Positions 25,047-39,586 are shown, counted from the first letter of the stretch. The stretch: 64,000 nt of DNA from Gadus chalcogrammus (GCF_026213295.1 NC_079412.1:16952228-17016227), one strand, 5' to 3'. A program made the numbers and translations. Notes: generated by a model not told the origin, from the sequence alone.

Positions 25047-26564
25047 TATGAACCTCAGAGGACCTGTTCTGGAAAGTGTTTCAATTCAGATCCACACTAT
25101 GGGTTTCGCTGAATGGTCGTCAATGGATATCATTTCGAAAAGTAGAGACAATATGCAGAAGGTACTAGATACTTGATCTGTTGTAGCAGCCGGTATTTCT
25201 GTATATTTATTTCATAAATAGGAATCTTGTAAAATAGGTCGGACCTGCTGGTAACCATAGAGCATTGGGCTTATTGCTCAGCAGCGACCATGTCCTCTGT
25301 ATATCTCCGGCCAGACAGGACTCTTTGAGCTGTTTTACTTTGGCCTTTACGGGAGATTTAGTGGTCTGCTCAAATCCATGCAATATGTTCAGGAATGCAG
25401 CCGGGGTGAGGGAAAAGTTGAGGTTGTTTTTATGTGTTGTGTATTCAGCTCACACAGTAGCGATTGGATTGTGTAACATTTTAGTGTGTGATATTTTCCG
25501 CATCTCCAGGCAGAGGCCCTCCTTGTCCCATAAAGCAGCCTAAAAAAACTGCTTATATGAAAAATATAAAGTTTTGGTTGGTTATTCGAAATGGCCAAAC
25601 TTGAAGTGTATTGATTTGAATCTGATCTGCATTACTTCGGAGAGAGAGATAGAGGGGGGAGAGGGGGTTTGCTGCTTGTTGCCTGAAAAGAGGGAAATAT
25701 TTGCTACCGTTATCTGAGGTTTCCAGTCAACATGTAGGCTTTCTATGGAATTGCAGATGCAGTGTAGCCCACGGTTTTATGAACTGGGAAGCAAAGTATC
25801 TTTTATAGCACATCTTCCACTTTCTCTGTTTGCAGGTTTCATAATGGAACAAATTATTGTATTTACTGTGAGTTTAACAGACTGGCACAAATAAGACATT
25901 AGGTAACTAAATGCAAGCCATGCCCGTTACTTTGCTCAGTGTATCTTTCATCCATGGAGAGCAAAACCAACCCACACACATCATTATCTCTTCTCTTAAC
26001 CTCCCTCTCACTGGTATATTCAGACGGTGAATATAAAAAGCTTGAAGCCATTTGCTTAGCATCACCTAGTCTGAGAAAAGCAAACAAACAACAAGACAAA
26101 CTAGGGTTTATAATAAAAGACGAACGCAGAAATAAGCAATTGAGGAAATATAGCTTTTGGGTAAAGCGTTTAATAAGTCAGTGTGACATTTAGTACGATG
26201 GAAACCATTTCAACCAGCGCTTGTCTGTGTAAACACCTCAAGTGAAAGTAAGGCCGTATTGGATTTCAATGACTCCAAAACAAGGAAGGCCATCATGAAA
26301 ATAAGTATGCAGGCTAATGCACTTTCCCAGTCATATCGTGTTTCACACTTTGTTGCAGAGAGGCAGATTGATAAAGGCGGAATCAGCATTTACATTCTTT
26401 GTTTTTGGTGGTAGCCTGTGATGTGTCCCACTTCCTGTTCCAGCGGCATGCAGGATGACCTCACTTCCACAGCCTCGCCGTCTTTGAACCACGGAGGTCA
26501 CAGGAAGCAGATAGGGCTGCAGCGGGGGGAAAAAACGAGAGAGAGAGAGACAATGACGGACCAT

Positions 26565-26731
<167 letters not shown>

Positions 26732-28515
26732 TCTGTGTTTCCACGAAGCAGTGTGTGGAATGTGGACAGGAAAGACAGCGGACTAACGAGATTCCAGGAA
26801 GTTTCGGGATTGAAGGCACTGCTGTCCCTTGAGGCTCGCGCTCTCTGTGTGGGACCACTCTGGTGGCCACCAATCACAGGGCCAATAAAAGTCGGTGTAA
26901 AGTGATATGTCCAATGGGTTCTGGCATTTCATGCATTATTAAGGCAGTTTGTGGAATGCACCTCACTGCACCCCGGCAGCTGCTCTGTGGCAAAATACAC
27001 GTGAGAAAGAATTTAAGATTACTCTCTAATTGGCATATTCAACATTATGCATGTCACTCTCAAAATGTGTTTTGAAATTCAATCATTATTGTTATTTTAT
27101 TGCATTTTTTTTTGTCTGAACAAACATTTGGGGAATGATTTATCGTTCATTCAGTTTTATTGAAGCCCTATCTATGTTGGAAAGTTGCATTCTCGTTAAG
27201 AAAAGAGATTGCAGTGAAGTAATTAAGTTAAGGAAATGAATGTTCATGACATAGGGAATATGCTCACAGAATAACGATCTTCACATCATTTTCAATATCA
27301 ACCACTTCTCTGCGGTGCAATCTCCACCTTCTGTTAACGGCACCCTTCCAGAGATAAGAGACGGGAGGACATGCAAGTGATTGCCTTCCACACTACAACA
27401 TCAAAACACGGCTCTTGTGGCCATGTACCAACCCGACAGGTCGGGCCGTATGTCATCCAGGCTTAACGGTTTGATAAAGTCTTGCTAAACACTGCGGTCA
27501 TCGGCGGCCCTGTGCTGAAAGGCTGGATTTATAGGTCATGGCCATCCTTGGCCTTTATGTGCGTGAGAGGAGCTGTCCAGGGTTCTGATCAATGCAGCAC
27601 CACCCCCCCCTCCCTCCCCCCCCCCCGTCACTGTCAGGGTGCTGAGTGATGGGCAACACCTCGCTGACCTCTGGGGGGGCTGCCACTGCGTTCCCTCACT
27701 GCCAGCAGCTTGTTCATTTAACAACGGATGATCTGAGGGAAATGCTTTGGTCTGACTTCGGCCTTTTTTTATCTAACCAGGAAGGCGTAGGATATGAGCG
27801 GATCAATACTTTCAGTAATTGCCATTGGATGTGGCTGCTGGTATGTGTGTCAATGAATCTCACCCGTCCGCTGCATTATATTGACCCAGCAGCAGTATGC
27901 TCGTCAACTCAATGAGCGGGGGTGCCTGTTTGTGTGAGCCTGCTCATTAAAGAAGAGGCAGAATGTATGTTTGTGGTTGTTTTGAAATGTTCTATAAAGG
28001 CCTTATATTTAAAATAAATATACATGTATATATGCTTTTTTTTTTAAGCTTCAAAGTGGACCACACTGGAGGCAAGGTAGAACAGCTTGGGCTGGAGAGA
28101 TTGGGCCAACATTATTAACGATCATTGGGAAACTCACAGATAACATAAAACAAAGAACTGGTGTATTTCCTCTGCATTCTGAAGCTCTGATTTACACCAG
28201 ACTGCCCGATGCGGAGGCATTATGAAAGGGTTGAAGTGTTTGTGCTTTTCCACCGTTTCAAGCTGATTCAACAAAAGTTTTTTAAGGCGGCTGTAAAGCA
28301 ATAAATATGATTTTCTGTTATATAAATATATAATTAATATCACATTCATGTACAATATCGGCACAATTTTGACTGTCATAATTTGCATGGATTTACATCT
28401 ATAAGATGGATGGTTATGCATCTCTGTCATAGGAATTTTTTGAACTACTGTATTTCATTCCTCAGTGTTAACAACCACAATCACTCACCAAAAGCATTTT
28501 CTCTTTTTCTTTCAG

Positions 28516-28545
28516 GTCTGAATGTGACGTGTCCAGAATGGTCAG
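28516..28545 (+). other. Candidate 30-nt microexon in IQSEC1 intron
   Basis: A strong acceptor (CTCTTTTTCTTTCAG) and a strong donor (CAG|GTAGGT) bracket 30 bases. Joined to the phase-2 end of the coiled-coil exon it reads K-SECDVSRMV and leaves in phase 2, so it could be included or skipped without changing frame. There is no homology support. Chance pairing of splice-like sites in 30 kb of intron is possible. Confidence 0.3.
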
Positions 28546-31198
28546 GTAGGTCAATATGTTTTTAAGATTGCCCAATTCACCATCAATGTATAATGCACAC
28601 AAACCACAATTGTAACATTTGATCTACAAATTATAATTAGACTGACAAACGGAAGGTTATGCCTGCCGAGGATGGCACCAAATTCTTGTGGTACTGTTGG
28701 CTTTAATGTTTTTCCCCAAATGGATATCTGTGAGCTTGAAGAGTGTGTGGAGAATTTAGCCAAAAGATATGACTGACTGGCCCTTGCAAATTATAGCAAT
28801 TTTGGTGGTCTTGTAAGCGTATGCATGTAATTTTAGATGGGCAACACTCCTGTCTTGTTGTTGTTGGTCAGTCTTCCTTTACGGTCTAATTTGCTGCAGC
28901 AAACTTAACCGGAGGTCCACAGCGAGAGAGGTCAGTTTAGCAGTTGGTGCCAACACAGGGATTCTGTTTTCAAATGCTTATTTGTTTCTTGAAACCTAGT
29001 TTAAAATATTAATCTAAATTTGGTGAACGTAATGACGATACACTACAGGTTCAAAGTCATTACCATATCCCTGGCTGGTTTATATGCATGATCGTCATAA
29101 TACAAGACAGCCAGCCTGTTCAAAGTTTATTGTTAACACGGGGAACCCTCTGGACTTCCCAGCAGCTATAAAAATATGACATATCCCCAAAAGCTACCTT
29201 TACTTGTGTGGGCGTGGGTGTGGGTAGGGGGATGGCTGACTGTGAGGGGAAGTAAGAATATGGTCACACTGGAAAGGCTAATGAGAGAGAGATAAACACC
29301 ACAACACCGTTTAACAGGTGAAATCTGTAATCTAAAGGGATGGCTTCATTCAGGGATCGCAAGAGCTGCGTGGCTGTGAACTGGTGAGCAAAAGCTAAAT
29401 CACATTGATGATCCAAATTCCTTCTTTTCTCTTGTAATTGTTCCTTTGTGTAATTGTTCTTTCATGCCGACAAAGCTTTTTAGTTACAACCCCCTCACCA
29501 CACCCTTCCAGCTTAATGGCGCTTTATCCATTGTACAAATTCATAGGGCGGGAAAAATGTATGAATTGGTTTTATAGCATACATAGAAAAATTGGCGGTG
29601 TTATCGACCCCGCTAATGTAGGAAGCTAACGAGGAGGATAGCTTTAATCGCTCTTTTTGCGACTTTGTCACCTATTATTGGCAATGGTGGATGGGATATG
29701 TTAATATGGCAAGGTAATTTAATCCCTACGTGCCTTCTGTCCTCGTTTCGTGAATTAGTTGAGTGAAAGTAAGTGTGAACCTTTTTTGGTGTTTCATTAC
29801 ACGTACAGCACAATGCAAATGATGCCACCATTGCGACTGTTACAACTTCCACAAGTGAGATTTAAGACTCATTGCAAGTAACATAGAAGGAGGGGTTAGA
29901 TAAAGTGTTGTATGACTCCTGATACTGGCCATGAAACTGTATCCTTGGGCCTTTCTCTAAAACAGTCAGGGCATATCACAAACGACTGCAAGCAGAAGGC
30001 TACTAGTCTCATGAAGTAAGGATTCATGAGGTAAAGGTGTAGTGTGTCGTTTTGTATGTATTTACTTGTTTAGAATCGCTTTGACGATATAGATGACCAG
30101 AATTGAATGGAGGCGGCAAATGTAACTGTTATCCATACACCGTCTGCCTTAGAGGATTGGAACAAATTACACCTTTGCACCTTTTTTTGTTATTTTCCGA
30201 ACATTAATTCTCCACCAAGGTGGGCAAAAGGCAAGGGAAGGCCACGTTGAATTGCCACAGTGCTGCTCTTGCTTTATGACGGGGGAGGTAAACATAAATT
30301 TAATATTCTCAGTGGCACGTGGCTGTTATTTTCACCCAACTCTCTGGGGAGAGACACAAAGAGATGGCATTATAAAACCTCCTTATTATGAAAGCGGCAA
30401 ACGAATGGAGAGCTTTGGCCCTCACGGCTGCTGCTGCTGCGGGTTGGTGTAGGTCATACTAGCCGGATGCTTGTCCAAACAGGAGGGGCGCTCCGCAAGC
30501 AACCCCAACGTGGATCCATTCGGCATCATATGCTAAAACAATGCATTAGAAATGTTGTCAAATACAGCAGAGAATTCCCATTTTATAGAACTAAACACGG
30601 TGTATTAAACCTACTTTTATTCTTGTTTAAAGATTGAGGTACAAAGCTGTATGGATACGGGTTAAACTTCCCATCGACTTGTTTTCATTCACTGCAGTAA
30701 GGGTAGTATCCATAGCCTGCTATAAATACAGACGTAGCGTCCTTGACAGCTGTTTAAATGCAGTGAGCTGTGCTGAGTCGTGCCCGCGATGGCCCGTCTC
30801 CGGAGGTGGGCCACAGCGCACCAGACTGCCTCCACCCAGGTACGGTGAAGTCAGGATGCTGCTTTGAGCGAGACGTGGTCTCTCTCGTCTTTCAGGAATA
30901 TACGCAAAATACAATAACTGTTTGATTGGTTTTTAATCGTTCGTTACTATAAATATTTAGGCCAAATCAAAAGTGTCTAAATAAAAGTACAGTGCGCTGA
31001 TTTTAGTTGGATTATGTGAGCAATTATCGTCCAACTTGAGATGCTTGCAAAGCAAAATGGCTTGTCGGACACCATAATATAAGATCACATAAATTTAATC
31101 AAACTTAACAACGTAAGACAGTAAAGGGCCTGTGTTGTTGTCTCATCGATTAAAGAAAAGCGCGTCATTAGTTAAAGAAACACCCTCAAGCAGGTAGC

Positions 31199-31236
31199 CT
31201 TGTTGTAATGAAGATGCAATTCCTCATTACAACAAG
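31199..31236. repeat. Perfect 13-bp hairpin
   Basis: CTTGTTGTAATGA pairs with TCATTACAACAAG around a 12-base loop. It is AT-rich, and the stem is too short for a typical microRNA precursor. Confidence 0.8.
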
Positions 31237-33114
31237 AAGCTCAGAGTCAAACCAAACCAAGCCAAGCCAGCACACGTTTAAGGGAGGGGCCGATGTGTGC
31301 CGCTTGGCATTAACAAGACATGCTTACCATGGTGAGTGAAGATGGGCTGACCCGTCCTTAAAACAGCCGGGGAGACGGCCTCCCTCCAGGGCCATGCCCG
31401 TGTATGTCAGGGCCTCATCATTCTCATCCACAGAGAGTCTCAGGACCCATCCAGCTCTTTCTCTCAGGATCTCTTGAGGCTCCACCATACGAGCCTGTCA
31501 ACTCCTCTTGTTTTCCTCGTCCGTCTCCTGTTGCCATGGAGAGCGATGCTCCTCACACAGGAGAGAGGGATCGGGGGAGAGAGCGCAGCTAGGCAGTGAG
31601 CCAGCCGTATTTGTCCTTGAGTGTTCCTCTGTTGATCGGTCCACGTGGCTGGGACACGATTTAACCTCCAAGTATGGTTCTAATCCTGGTAATGACAACA
31701 ATGACACGACCCGCCGTTCGATTGGGCCGAGCTACATAACGTTGGACTCCTATGTCGGGGTGTGAGTTAAAGAAATTCCTCCTCTTAGCTGGAGGTGGAA
31801 TTTCGGTTCATGAACTGACGTGATTCTGTGTGAATAACGAGCAGTGCCAGCAGATCTGAAAAGTTATTGTTCTCGCTCGCTCCCGCTTTCGCTCCTCTCT
31901 TCAGAACCCACCAATAGGAACCTGGCACAAATACATTCAGCCTTGTTCAAGGTTCACAGCTCCCCTCGGAGCCCGAGTACAGAGAGACATTAGCATTTCT
32001 TTAAATGAATAATTGATTAAGCCGAAACTGCAGAATATGGCGCTAGCCATGATGCCATTAGCTGCTAATAACATTCAGGGTCTCTGTGCGGGGAGGTGAT
32101 TATATGCTTAGATGCCTTTTTCGTTCCCAGTCTGTATTGAGTTTGTATAGTCTTTTGCAAGTATTCTTCTGTTGGAAATAAACTGAAGGTTGCTCTCTGC
32201 AAAAAGCAGAGAGAAATTCTGTCATGTTTTATGAGCCCCCTTTGTGTTCAAAACTCGCTCATGTTCAAAATCAGTTTTGAGGAAGGCCGTAAACATGCAA
32301 ACGTCTGGATGGGATTTTGAACACCGTTTTTAGGGAACAAGCCTTCGCCATAACGAAGTGAAACAGGTGAACTGAAACACGCATTGTATTTAGTGGGGGT
32401 TTTTCACCAGAAGGAAGTGCTGGAAATAATGCAGACTGAGCCGGCTGTGAGATACAGCTGGCGTGTCACAGCCACCCCAGGCAGGTGGTGAAGATCACCG
32501 CAAGTCCCGGACTGATCGGCTCCCACAGAGAATTGTATCTCTGTGGAAATGCCATAGCAGCGCCAAGTAGAAGGGTGGCTTGTGGGAGTTGGCACTGCTT
32601 CCTAATAAAAAATAAAGACGTCTTTGTTTTTTATATGAAGGCCATCTCAATACAGATCTCTCTCTATATATACGTAAGCACGTAGGAGGATATTCAGTTT
32701 GTGTTTTTTTGTGAAGGGTAATAATAAACTTTTTGGTTGTCTTCAGACTTTCACTCCCATATATAGTATACAATAATACTTGTTTTACTATTGTAGTATA
32801 ATATGGCTCTGTGCTTTGCTGTAACCGCTTTGGCAGCTCACACCGGTGTGCTTTATGACCTTAGGGACTCTGCAGGGGAGAAAAATGAAATGGTAAAAAT
32901 CCCCATGTCATAAAAGTCTTAAAACCCATCAACATGAAAAAGGTGTCTAGGGCAAGATAGATGAGTTTAATTGCAATTGAGTTCCCATCTCGCAATTCTC
33001 ACGTTGACTTGGTTCCCTGAAGTAACCGTTAAAGATGATGTGTCTTTCGTTGTAAAAAGTCCTTGAAAAAAACACATAGGCTTGTTGATCCTAAAGTATG
33101 TATTTCCTGTTCAG

Positions 33115-33222
33115 GAGACACGCCTCGTTGCCCGGTGAAGTGATGGAGAACCGAGGGAACATGGTGTCTGCCGGCAGCAGGAGAGGCATTCCCTGCCGCA
33201 AGTGGAAGTCTGCTTCCTTTGG
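33115..33222 (+). other. Candidate 108-nt cassette exon in IQSEC1 intron
   Basis: Bounded by an acceptor TCCTGTTCAG and a weak donor TTTGG|GTACAG. It is open in the one frame that continues phase 2 and also exits in phase 2 (36 codons: RHASLPGEVMENRGNMVSAG, then SRRGIPCRKWKSASFG). The peptide is basic and serine-rich with no recognised domain. The donor lacks a G at -3/+5 consensus strength. Chance remains a fair explanation. Confidence 0.25.
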
Positions 33223-33255
33223 GTACAGTACAACGTTATTGCTTTTCCCCCTTAT

Positions 33256-33327
33256 TGTGTGTGTGTGTGTGTGTGTGTATGTGTGTGTGTGTGTGCGTGT
33301 GCGCGTGCGTGCGTGCGTGTGCGCGCT
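33256..33327. repeat. (GT)n/(GCGT)n microsatellite
   Basis: A GT array interrupted by AT, grading into GCGTGCGT units; potential Z-DNA. Confidence 0.9.
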
Positions 33328-35060
33328 TCAGCCAATGCAACATGTCAGGTGCTTTTGCTCAAAAATAAGTCTTGTTTCACAACAGTTGTTGTTCGATCAC
33401 CGTTGCACGCTATCGCCCCCGGGCATAAAGGCAGAGAGTCCAAGAAATGTCCCACGCTCGGCAACTCTCTCTGCTTACTTATATTTATTTCATGACTCAG
33501 CACTTTTTGATGTCCCCGATGTGGCCTAACCCAGCTCGCCAGACAGAGAACCCATTGGATCAAAACTACGGTAGTGTGTTGTACCCGAAGCTCATCACCC
33601 TTCAAGCAGTCCATATCCGTCTTGCAGAAACTGAGTTTGTTGGGGTTTTAAGAACCAAACAACATGATTGCGGAGAAAACAAAGACACGCATACACACCG
33701 CTAGTCTGACACTGCATCGAGTATAAAACAAGTGTGTCCGCAGAGAACTCATTTGGTCTCGGCTTTCCAAAAATAACAAGTGTTTTGAAGTGTGCTGCTG
33801 GCTTTAAGAAGCTGCGATTGAACAAGGAGGAGCTGCAGAGGACAGCTGAATGCTTGGCTCCCAATTGAGTTTTGTTCTTTGTCATTAAATCCTGATCCGT
33901 AGATCTCTGATCCAAATTCCTACTTCGTACACATTTTCACGTACTTTCAGACAACGACAACGTTCTGGGTTCTGAAAACCTAAGGCATCATCAAGTGAAC
34001 ATTGAAGACTGGGGTAACCTTTCAGAAAAAAGAAACTGTTGATTGTTAATTAATACCACACACACTCCCTTTGTGTTCAGCGCGTACCTCTGCGTGAACA
34101 TGGTGCAGAAAGAGCTAATGGGTTAGATGGATCGTGACGGCGAACATGGCTGAGACACTGATCGGGGGAATTGTTTTTCCCGCTGTGCCCGCGACACTGG
34201 GGTTCTTTGATCGCTGTTGCTGTTGGGTGTGCTCTCTAATTAATTGACAACCATCTCCTCTCACCTGCGTTTGCCCCATACATCTTGTTAATGGTGATGC
34301 CTATCAACGGTTCCAGCTGATTCATTACAGCTGATGATGATGAGGTGTTTTTCTCTGCACTGGAAAAGACGATTCTGAAGATTATTTGGGGTTATTACAA
34401 CTTTCTGAAACCAGCATTTTCTATTCGCATTTTTCACGCTCATTTGGCTCCCGGAACTTTATCGTTGAGTTTTTCAACAGAAACTCTAAAGTGGTAAAAA
34501 TGACCTAAAGTCCATTGTAAAAGGTAACTACGGATCAAATCAGAAGTCAGTTATGTCGTTGTTGTTGATGTTGTTGCGTGGATCCTACCTAACTTACTCC
34601 TCAACGTTCCCTGGGGACCGCACTAATGGTCCTCCCATCTGGCGTGATGAAATGAATACCAAACACTGAATCCCACTCAGGGTTTTGCTTTGCCGTGCAG
34701 AGGCGGCAGGGCTCTTTGGGTAAACGGTTGAACCTGCTGCTGGCTGTCTCTGTGGCTGAAGAGCGCCGGTGAAAGCGGTGGAGGTTCATTACTTTTGGGA
34801 GTGCTGCGCTACATCCTCTCTGGCAGGACATTAAATCATGCAGCTTGTTTATCTGCTGCCGACGCTGAAAACACTCACTCGTATGACAAACCTCAGTGTG
34901 AATCATCGCATGTTATGTGCTTTTACGTTTATCTATTCTCTGAGCTTTTTTCGAGGGTACATTTTGCTTTATATCCATGCATTTTATTTATAAAACCCAG
35001 AGCACACTTTCTATAGAAGTGACCATTTGAATAGGTTCCCTGAGTTTTCATATTTTTTTC

Positions 35061-35181
<121 letters not shown>

Positions 35182-35730
35182 AATACGTCTATATGTGTTA
35201 TTACCCCTAACGATAACATTCAGAACATGGGTAAGTCATTTCTGGAGTCTTCTCAACTCTGGTGAAGGTGACCATTTTAATGTTTGCAATATAATATTGC
35301 TTTTGCATGTATCCGTACTTGAGAGATTCTGGTGTGTGTATGTGCGTGTCTAAAGTATTCATAGGTCATTTGAGGAGAAGGTGACCAATTTAATTATTGT
35401 TTTGCAGTTTGTAAACTGGGAATTTCACAACCGCTGGGCCTGTCTACCTGTGGTGTCCCAGTGGCAGCGGGCCACCACAGGGCGGGCTCTCTTCTGGTGC
35501 TTAGTGGTGTGTCATTTGAGCAATCACTTTCTAGTTCAGCAGAACAGACGATGAGAACTGAAAAAAACACCCCACAGGGTGATTTGACCTATTGTCACCT
35601 GACACCTTCTGCTTTCTAATTTATTCGTGGGGGAAAAAACAGTCAAAAAAGAAATAAACGTGGATGAATTGTACCCCATGTTTGTTCACACTGAAAACAA
35701 CTCTGTTCTGGCTGTGAGTAACAACCAGGG

Positions 35731-35776
35731 GTGTTGGAGACGTACAAGAGACGTACAAGTGTTGGAGACGTACAAG
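35731..35776. repeat. Short tandem duplication
   Basis: The unit GTGTTGGAGACGTACAAG is present twice, with a partial AGACGTACAAG copy between, giving three copies of AGACGTACAA in 46 bases. This is probably replication slippage. Confidence 0.8.
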
Positions 35777-36088
35777 GCAGATGAGCAATGGAATCCAACT
35801 TTCTGCCTCTGAGGTACAACACCATGCATTTGTCAATCTTGAATGGGAATTTGTTTGGTTCACCTTAATGCCAAAATTAGTATTTTCCTATTAGGGATTA
35901 TTCTTTGGTAGCATTTTTTTTGTCATATTTGCTGACCTGTCTGTCTACCAGCTGTCTACATGCTCCATCTCCCGTGACCGTAATCTTCCACGAGGCTAGG
36001 CAGACCTATTGCTGAAACTAACGAGCTTGCCATGTATTTTGGGGGCGTGGCTTTGGAGCCATGGAGGGAGCCCTGAAGGTAGGGGTGT

Positions 36089-36212
36089 GAGATATATATA
36101 AATATATAGATACATATAGATATATATATAGATATAGATATAGATATAGATATAGATATAGATATATATAGATAGATATATATAGATATAGATATATAGA
36201 TTAGATATATAT
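36089..36212. repeat. (GATATA)n AT-rich repeat
   Basis: Irregular GATATA/TATAGA units over about 120 bases, followed by T8 and shortly by a short (GT)n run. Confidence 0.85.
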
Positions 36213-36917
36213 AGATTATTTTTTTTTCTGAATTTGGCTTACATTTCAGCTGAGTGTGTGTGTGTGTGTGTATTTAATCCAGTTCAAGTGTAACATTGCT
36301 TCATTATTTAATTAATACTTAAAGCACCAATAATTTGGGGCACTGCCTTTTAATATCTACTTGCAGTTGCGCTGCATTTATAAACCATGATGAAAGGAAA
36401 AGCTGCTGTATAAGGGTCTGTTTGGACCCGAGCGTCGTGGAGCTCGCTTCTCATCCGAGGATAGAAATATTGAGTTCCTGCTGTCTGATTGTGATGCGCG
36501 TGTGCCAAGTTTCCCGCCCGGAACACTAGCTCATTAAGTGTTTGATTGTTCTCCGTGGCCTCGTGGATTAAAGGGTCTCGCTCGCTTTTTGGTCGGCTGG
36601 CCTCGCATACTTTTGCTGCCGGTTTTGCTTCCATTTCCTTTCCCGCAGGGAATAGCACACACGCTCACGCACACGCCATCACACAGAGACACTGTCCTGA
36701 ATGCTTTCCTCTCTCCTCCACAATCTCTCATTCTCCCTATGTCTCATCTATCACCATTATAGTCATGCGTCTGTAGCCTTCTGCAGCTATCCATCAAAAA
36801 AACTCCTACCCTTCCTCGCCTTCCCCATCCCTCTACCACTGTTATTTTTAGGCTCTTTATTGTTCAAGCCCGCAAATAGGATTTCAATACTACTCTTATT
36901 TGTTTCCTCCAAGGTTG

Positions 36918-37047
<130 letters not shown>

Positions 37048-37584
37048 TAACTGAGCACCTTCACGTGAGGACCAGAGGCGTGCATTTCTTTTTGTCCTCA
37101 TCATAGTGGAGCAGAGAAAGTAGAGCAGCCATCACGGGGAGGAAGGAGAGCGGTTACAGGGAAAGGGGTTTAATTACTTGATGACGGGGGAAGGACTGCG
37201 GTGATCGGAAGGCATGGTGTGCTGGGTCATAGTCACGCTAGGAAAAAAAACCCGGCGGCGCATTACCCTGTCAGCGCCACGGGACGTGGGAAATATAGGG
37301 TCTGTCCGTTCCACCGTATTGAGAGGACTCGAGAGACCTTTAGGAGTGTACAAACCTTAAAGAAAGTATTTTGTATAATTTGTCTCGCATGACAAACGTT
37401 GCGGTGGTTTCAAATCCAACAATCTCTCCAAATATCGACAACGCCACCTTTGGGGTATGGGGGGGGGATCATTGTGATATGACATCATCCATTACCTAAA
37501 CCCTACATCAACATGTTGGCTTCTTAAATCCACCACCACAACTTCCCTGTGCTCTTGCCACTGTATTTCTGCCTGCACTCTCAC

Positions 37585-38013
37585 CCCTCACCATTCAATA
37601 CTCTCTCCCCCCTCACCATTCCATACTCTCTCCCCCCTCACCATTCCATACTCTCTCCCCCCTCACCATTCCATACTCTCTCCCCCCTCACCATTACATA
37701 CTCTCTCCCCCCTCACCATTACATACTCTCTCCCCCCTCACCATTCTATACTCTCTTCCCCCTCACCATTCTATACTCTCTCCCCCCTCACCATTCCATA
37801 CTCTCTCCCCCCTCACCATTACATACTCTCTCCCCCCTCACCATTCCATACTCTCTCCCCCCTCACCATTCTATACTCTCTTCCCCCTCACCATTCTATA
37901 CTCTCTCCCCCCTCACCATTCCATACTCTCTCCCCCCTCACCATTACATACTCTCTTCCCCCTCTCCATTCCATACTCTCTCCTCTCACCGTTCAGTACT
38001 CTCTCCCCCTTTC
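37585..38013. repeat. 25-bp minisatellite, about 17 copies
   Basis: The unit reads CTCTCTCCCCCCTCACCATT followed by a variable five bases (CCATA, ACATA or CTATA). Variant order shows a repeated five-unit block (CTATA, CTATA, CCATA, ACATA, CCATA), a higher-order period of 125 bp. The strand is almost pure pyrimidine apart from ACCATT/ATA, so triplex-forming potential exists. A 182-codon + strand ORF through it is a by-product. Confidence 0.93.
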
Positions 38014-39451
38014 CCATCTTCACAGCTCACTTGGAAAATCCGCCTTCCTGCCCTCCTCTACTGTATGATTCCCTCCACAGCCCCCCTGGCCACCTAAAGA
38101 GAAAGGCATCCCAGTAGATTAGTGGGGCTGACGTCCACGCCTGACGGGGTCGGACGGGAGGTCGAATGGGGTCGCGCCTGCGGTTTATATCTTGGAGACG
38201 CACACACAAAACATCCCTCAGGGATCTTTCTGTGAGCTTTGTTTAAAAGTGCTTTAATAACAAAGTCCTTTTTGTTGCACTTCCTCCTATGATTTTCTTT
38301 CATAAGAAAGAATTTGTTCTGGCTTCTGATCACGCTTCTTATGTGAAGTAGTGTGTAAAAATAAATAAATAAATTGGCTTCAGAGCTTGGTTCTGGGCTT
38401 CAATTCATGCATTAATAATATCCCCCGGTTGCCTCACGGTCTTCATCACGTTGAATAGCTGTTACAGCAGCCGTGGGGGTGTAGGTGGAGCAGGCGGCGG
38501 TGGTGATGGAGGCGGAGATCTCCAGTCTCGATAACACTGCACAGCGCATTGATTACTCTGAACGGCCTTCTTTTGGCTCCGTTGCAAGTGGCTAATGGGC
38601 GCTGCGCTGAACATTGCAGATGCAGGGAGAAAAGACATTATGGACGGTGATCTACCCGCAGGGTGGCTAGGGGGGTGGGGGGGGGGGGGTTGTCATGAGA
38701 TGATCAAGAGGTGCTCATCAGAGGTGAAGGTAGTAGCACGGTTTCCGTGGTTTGCTTGAACAAATGCATAAAGGCATCTCCACACGGCAGAGCTCCCTCC
38801 TGTGGGTAGGGATGTTTATTAGTATTGCGCTTTTGCTTGCTATTTGCTCCTTAGAAATAGCGAGGTAATATGGGAGCCGTACATAGGAGGTTACATTACA
38901 GGACCTTGAGGAACCCCAACCTATATGTTACCTTTATTTAATTATCCTCTGGCGGCTGAAACGTTGAAACCCATACGATTGGCCATCCCATCCGAGCCTA
39001 TAAAACGCCTCCCTCTACATCGTCCCCATTACTGGCTGCACGTATTCCACCACCGGCACTGTTCTGTAAAGTTTAGCCTGCGCCGAATGGTCAGTCACAG
39101 CGATGATTTAATAGGCCAATGAAACGGCGAGCCCGTTCCCATTATGTGTTTGAACTCTCTCACTGGGAAGGCGCGCCGCCCGCTTTGATGTTCCCCGACC
39201 TCTCCTTCCTCATCGCCCCGTGAGTTAATTATTGGCCTCGCACTGCACCATGAAGGCCCGGGATCTGGAACAAATGGGTCCATGTGGCCTTATGTAGCTT
39301 TAACTCTCCCTCCTTCCCTCCCCATCTGGTCCTCTCTCTCTAGGGGAGAGGAGCAGATGAGAACACGGAGGGTATTGTGCTGTATCACTCCTACCGTTTA
39401 TGCATTTGTATCGTGAGGTGAAATGAGGATGCGGAATAAGGAATTTAAAAT

Positions 39452-39586
<135 letters not shown>

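Noticed and set aside
30789..30839. Possible extra first exon: ATG, 17 codons, CAG|GTACGG
   Set aside because: Ends in phase 0, not the phase 2 shared by the other first exons; no conserved peptide or promoter context.
37549..38097. 182-codon + strand ORF
   Set aside because: Generated by the 25-bp minisatellite; the unit is not a multiple of three and the ORF merely lacks stops.
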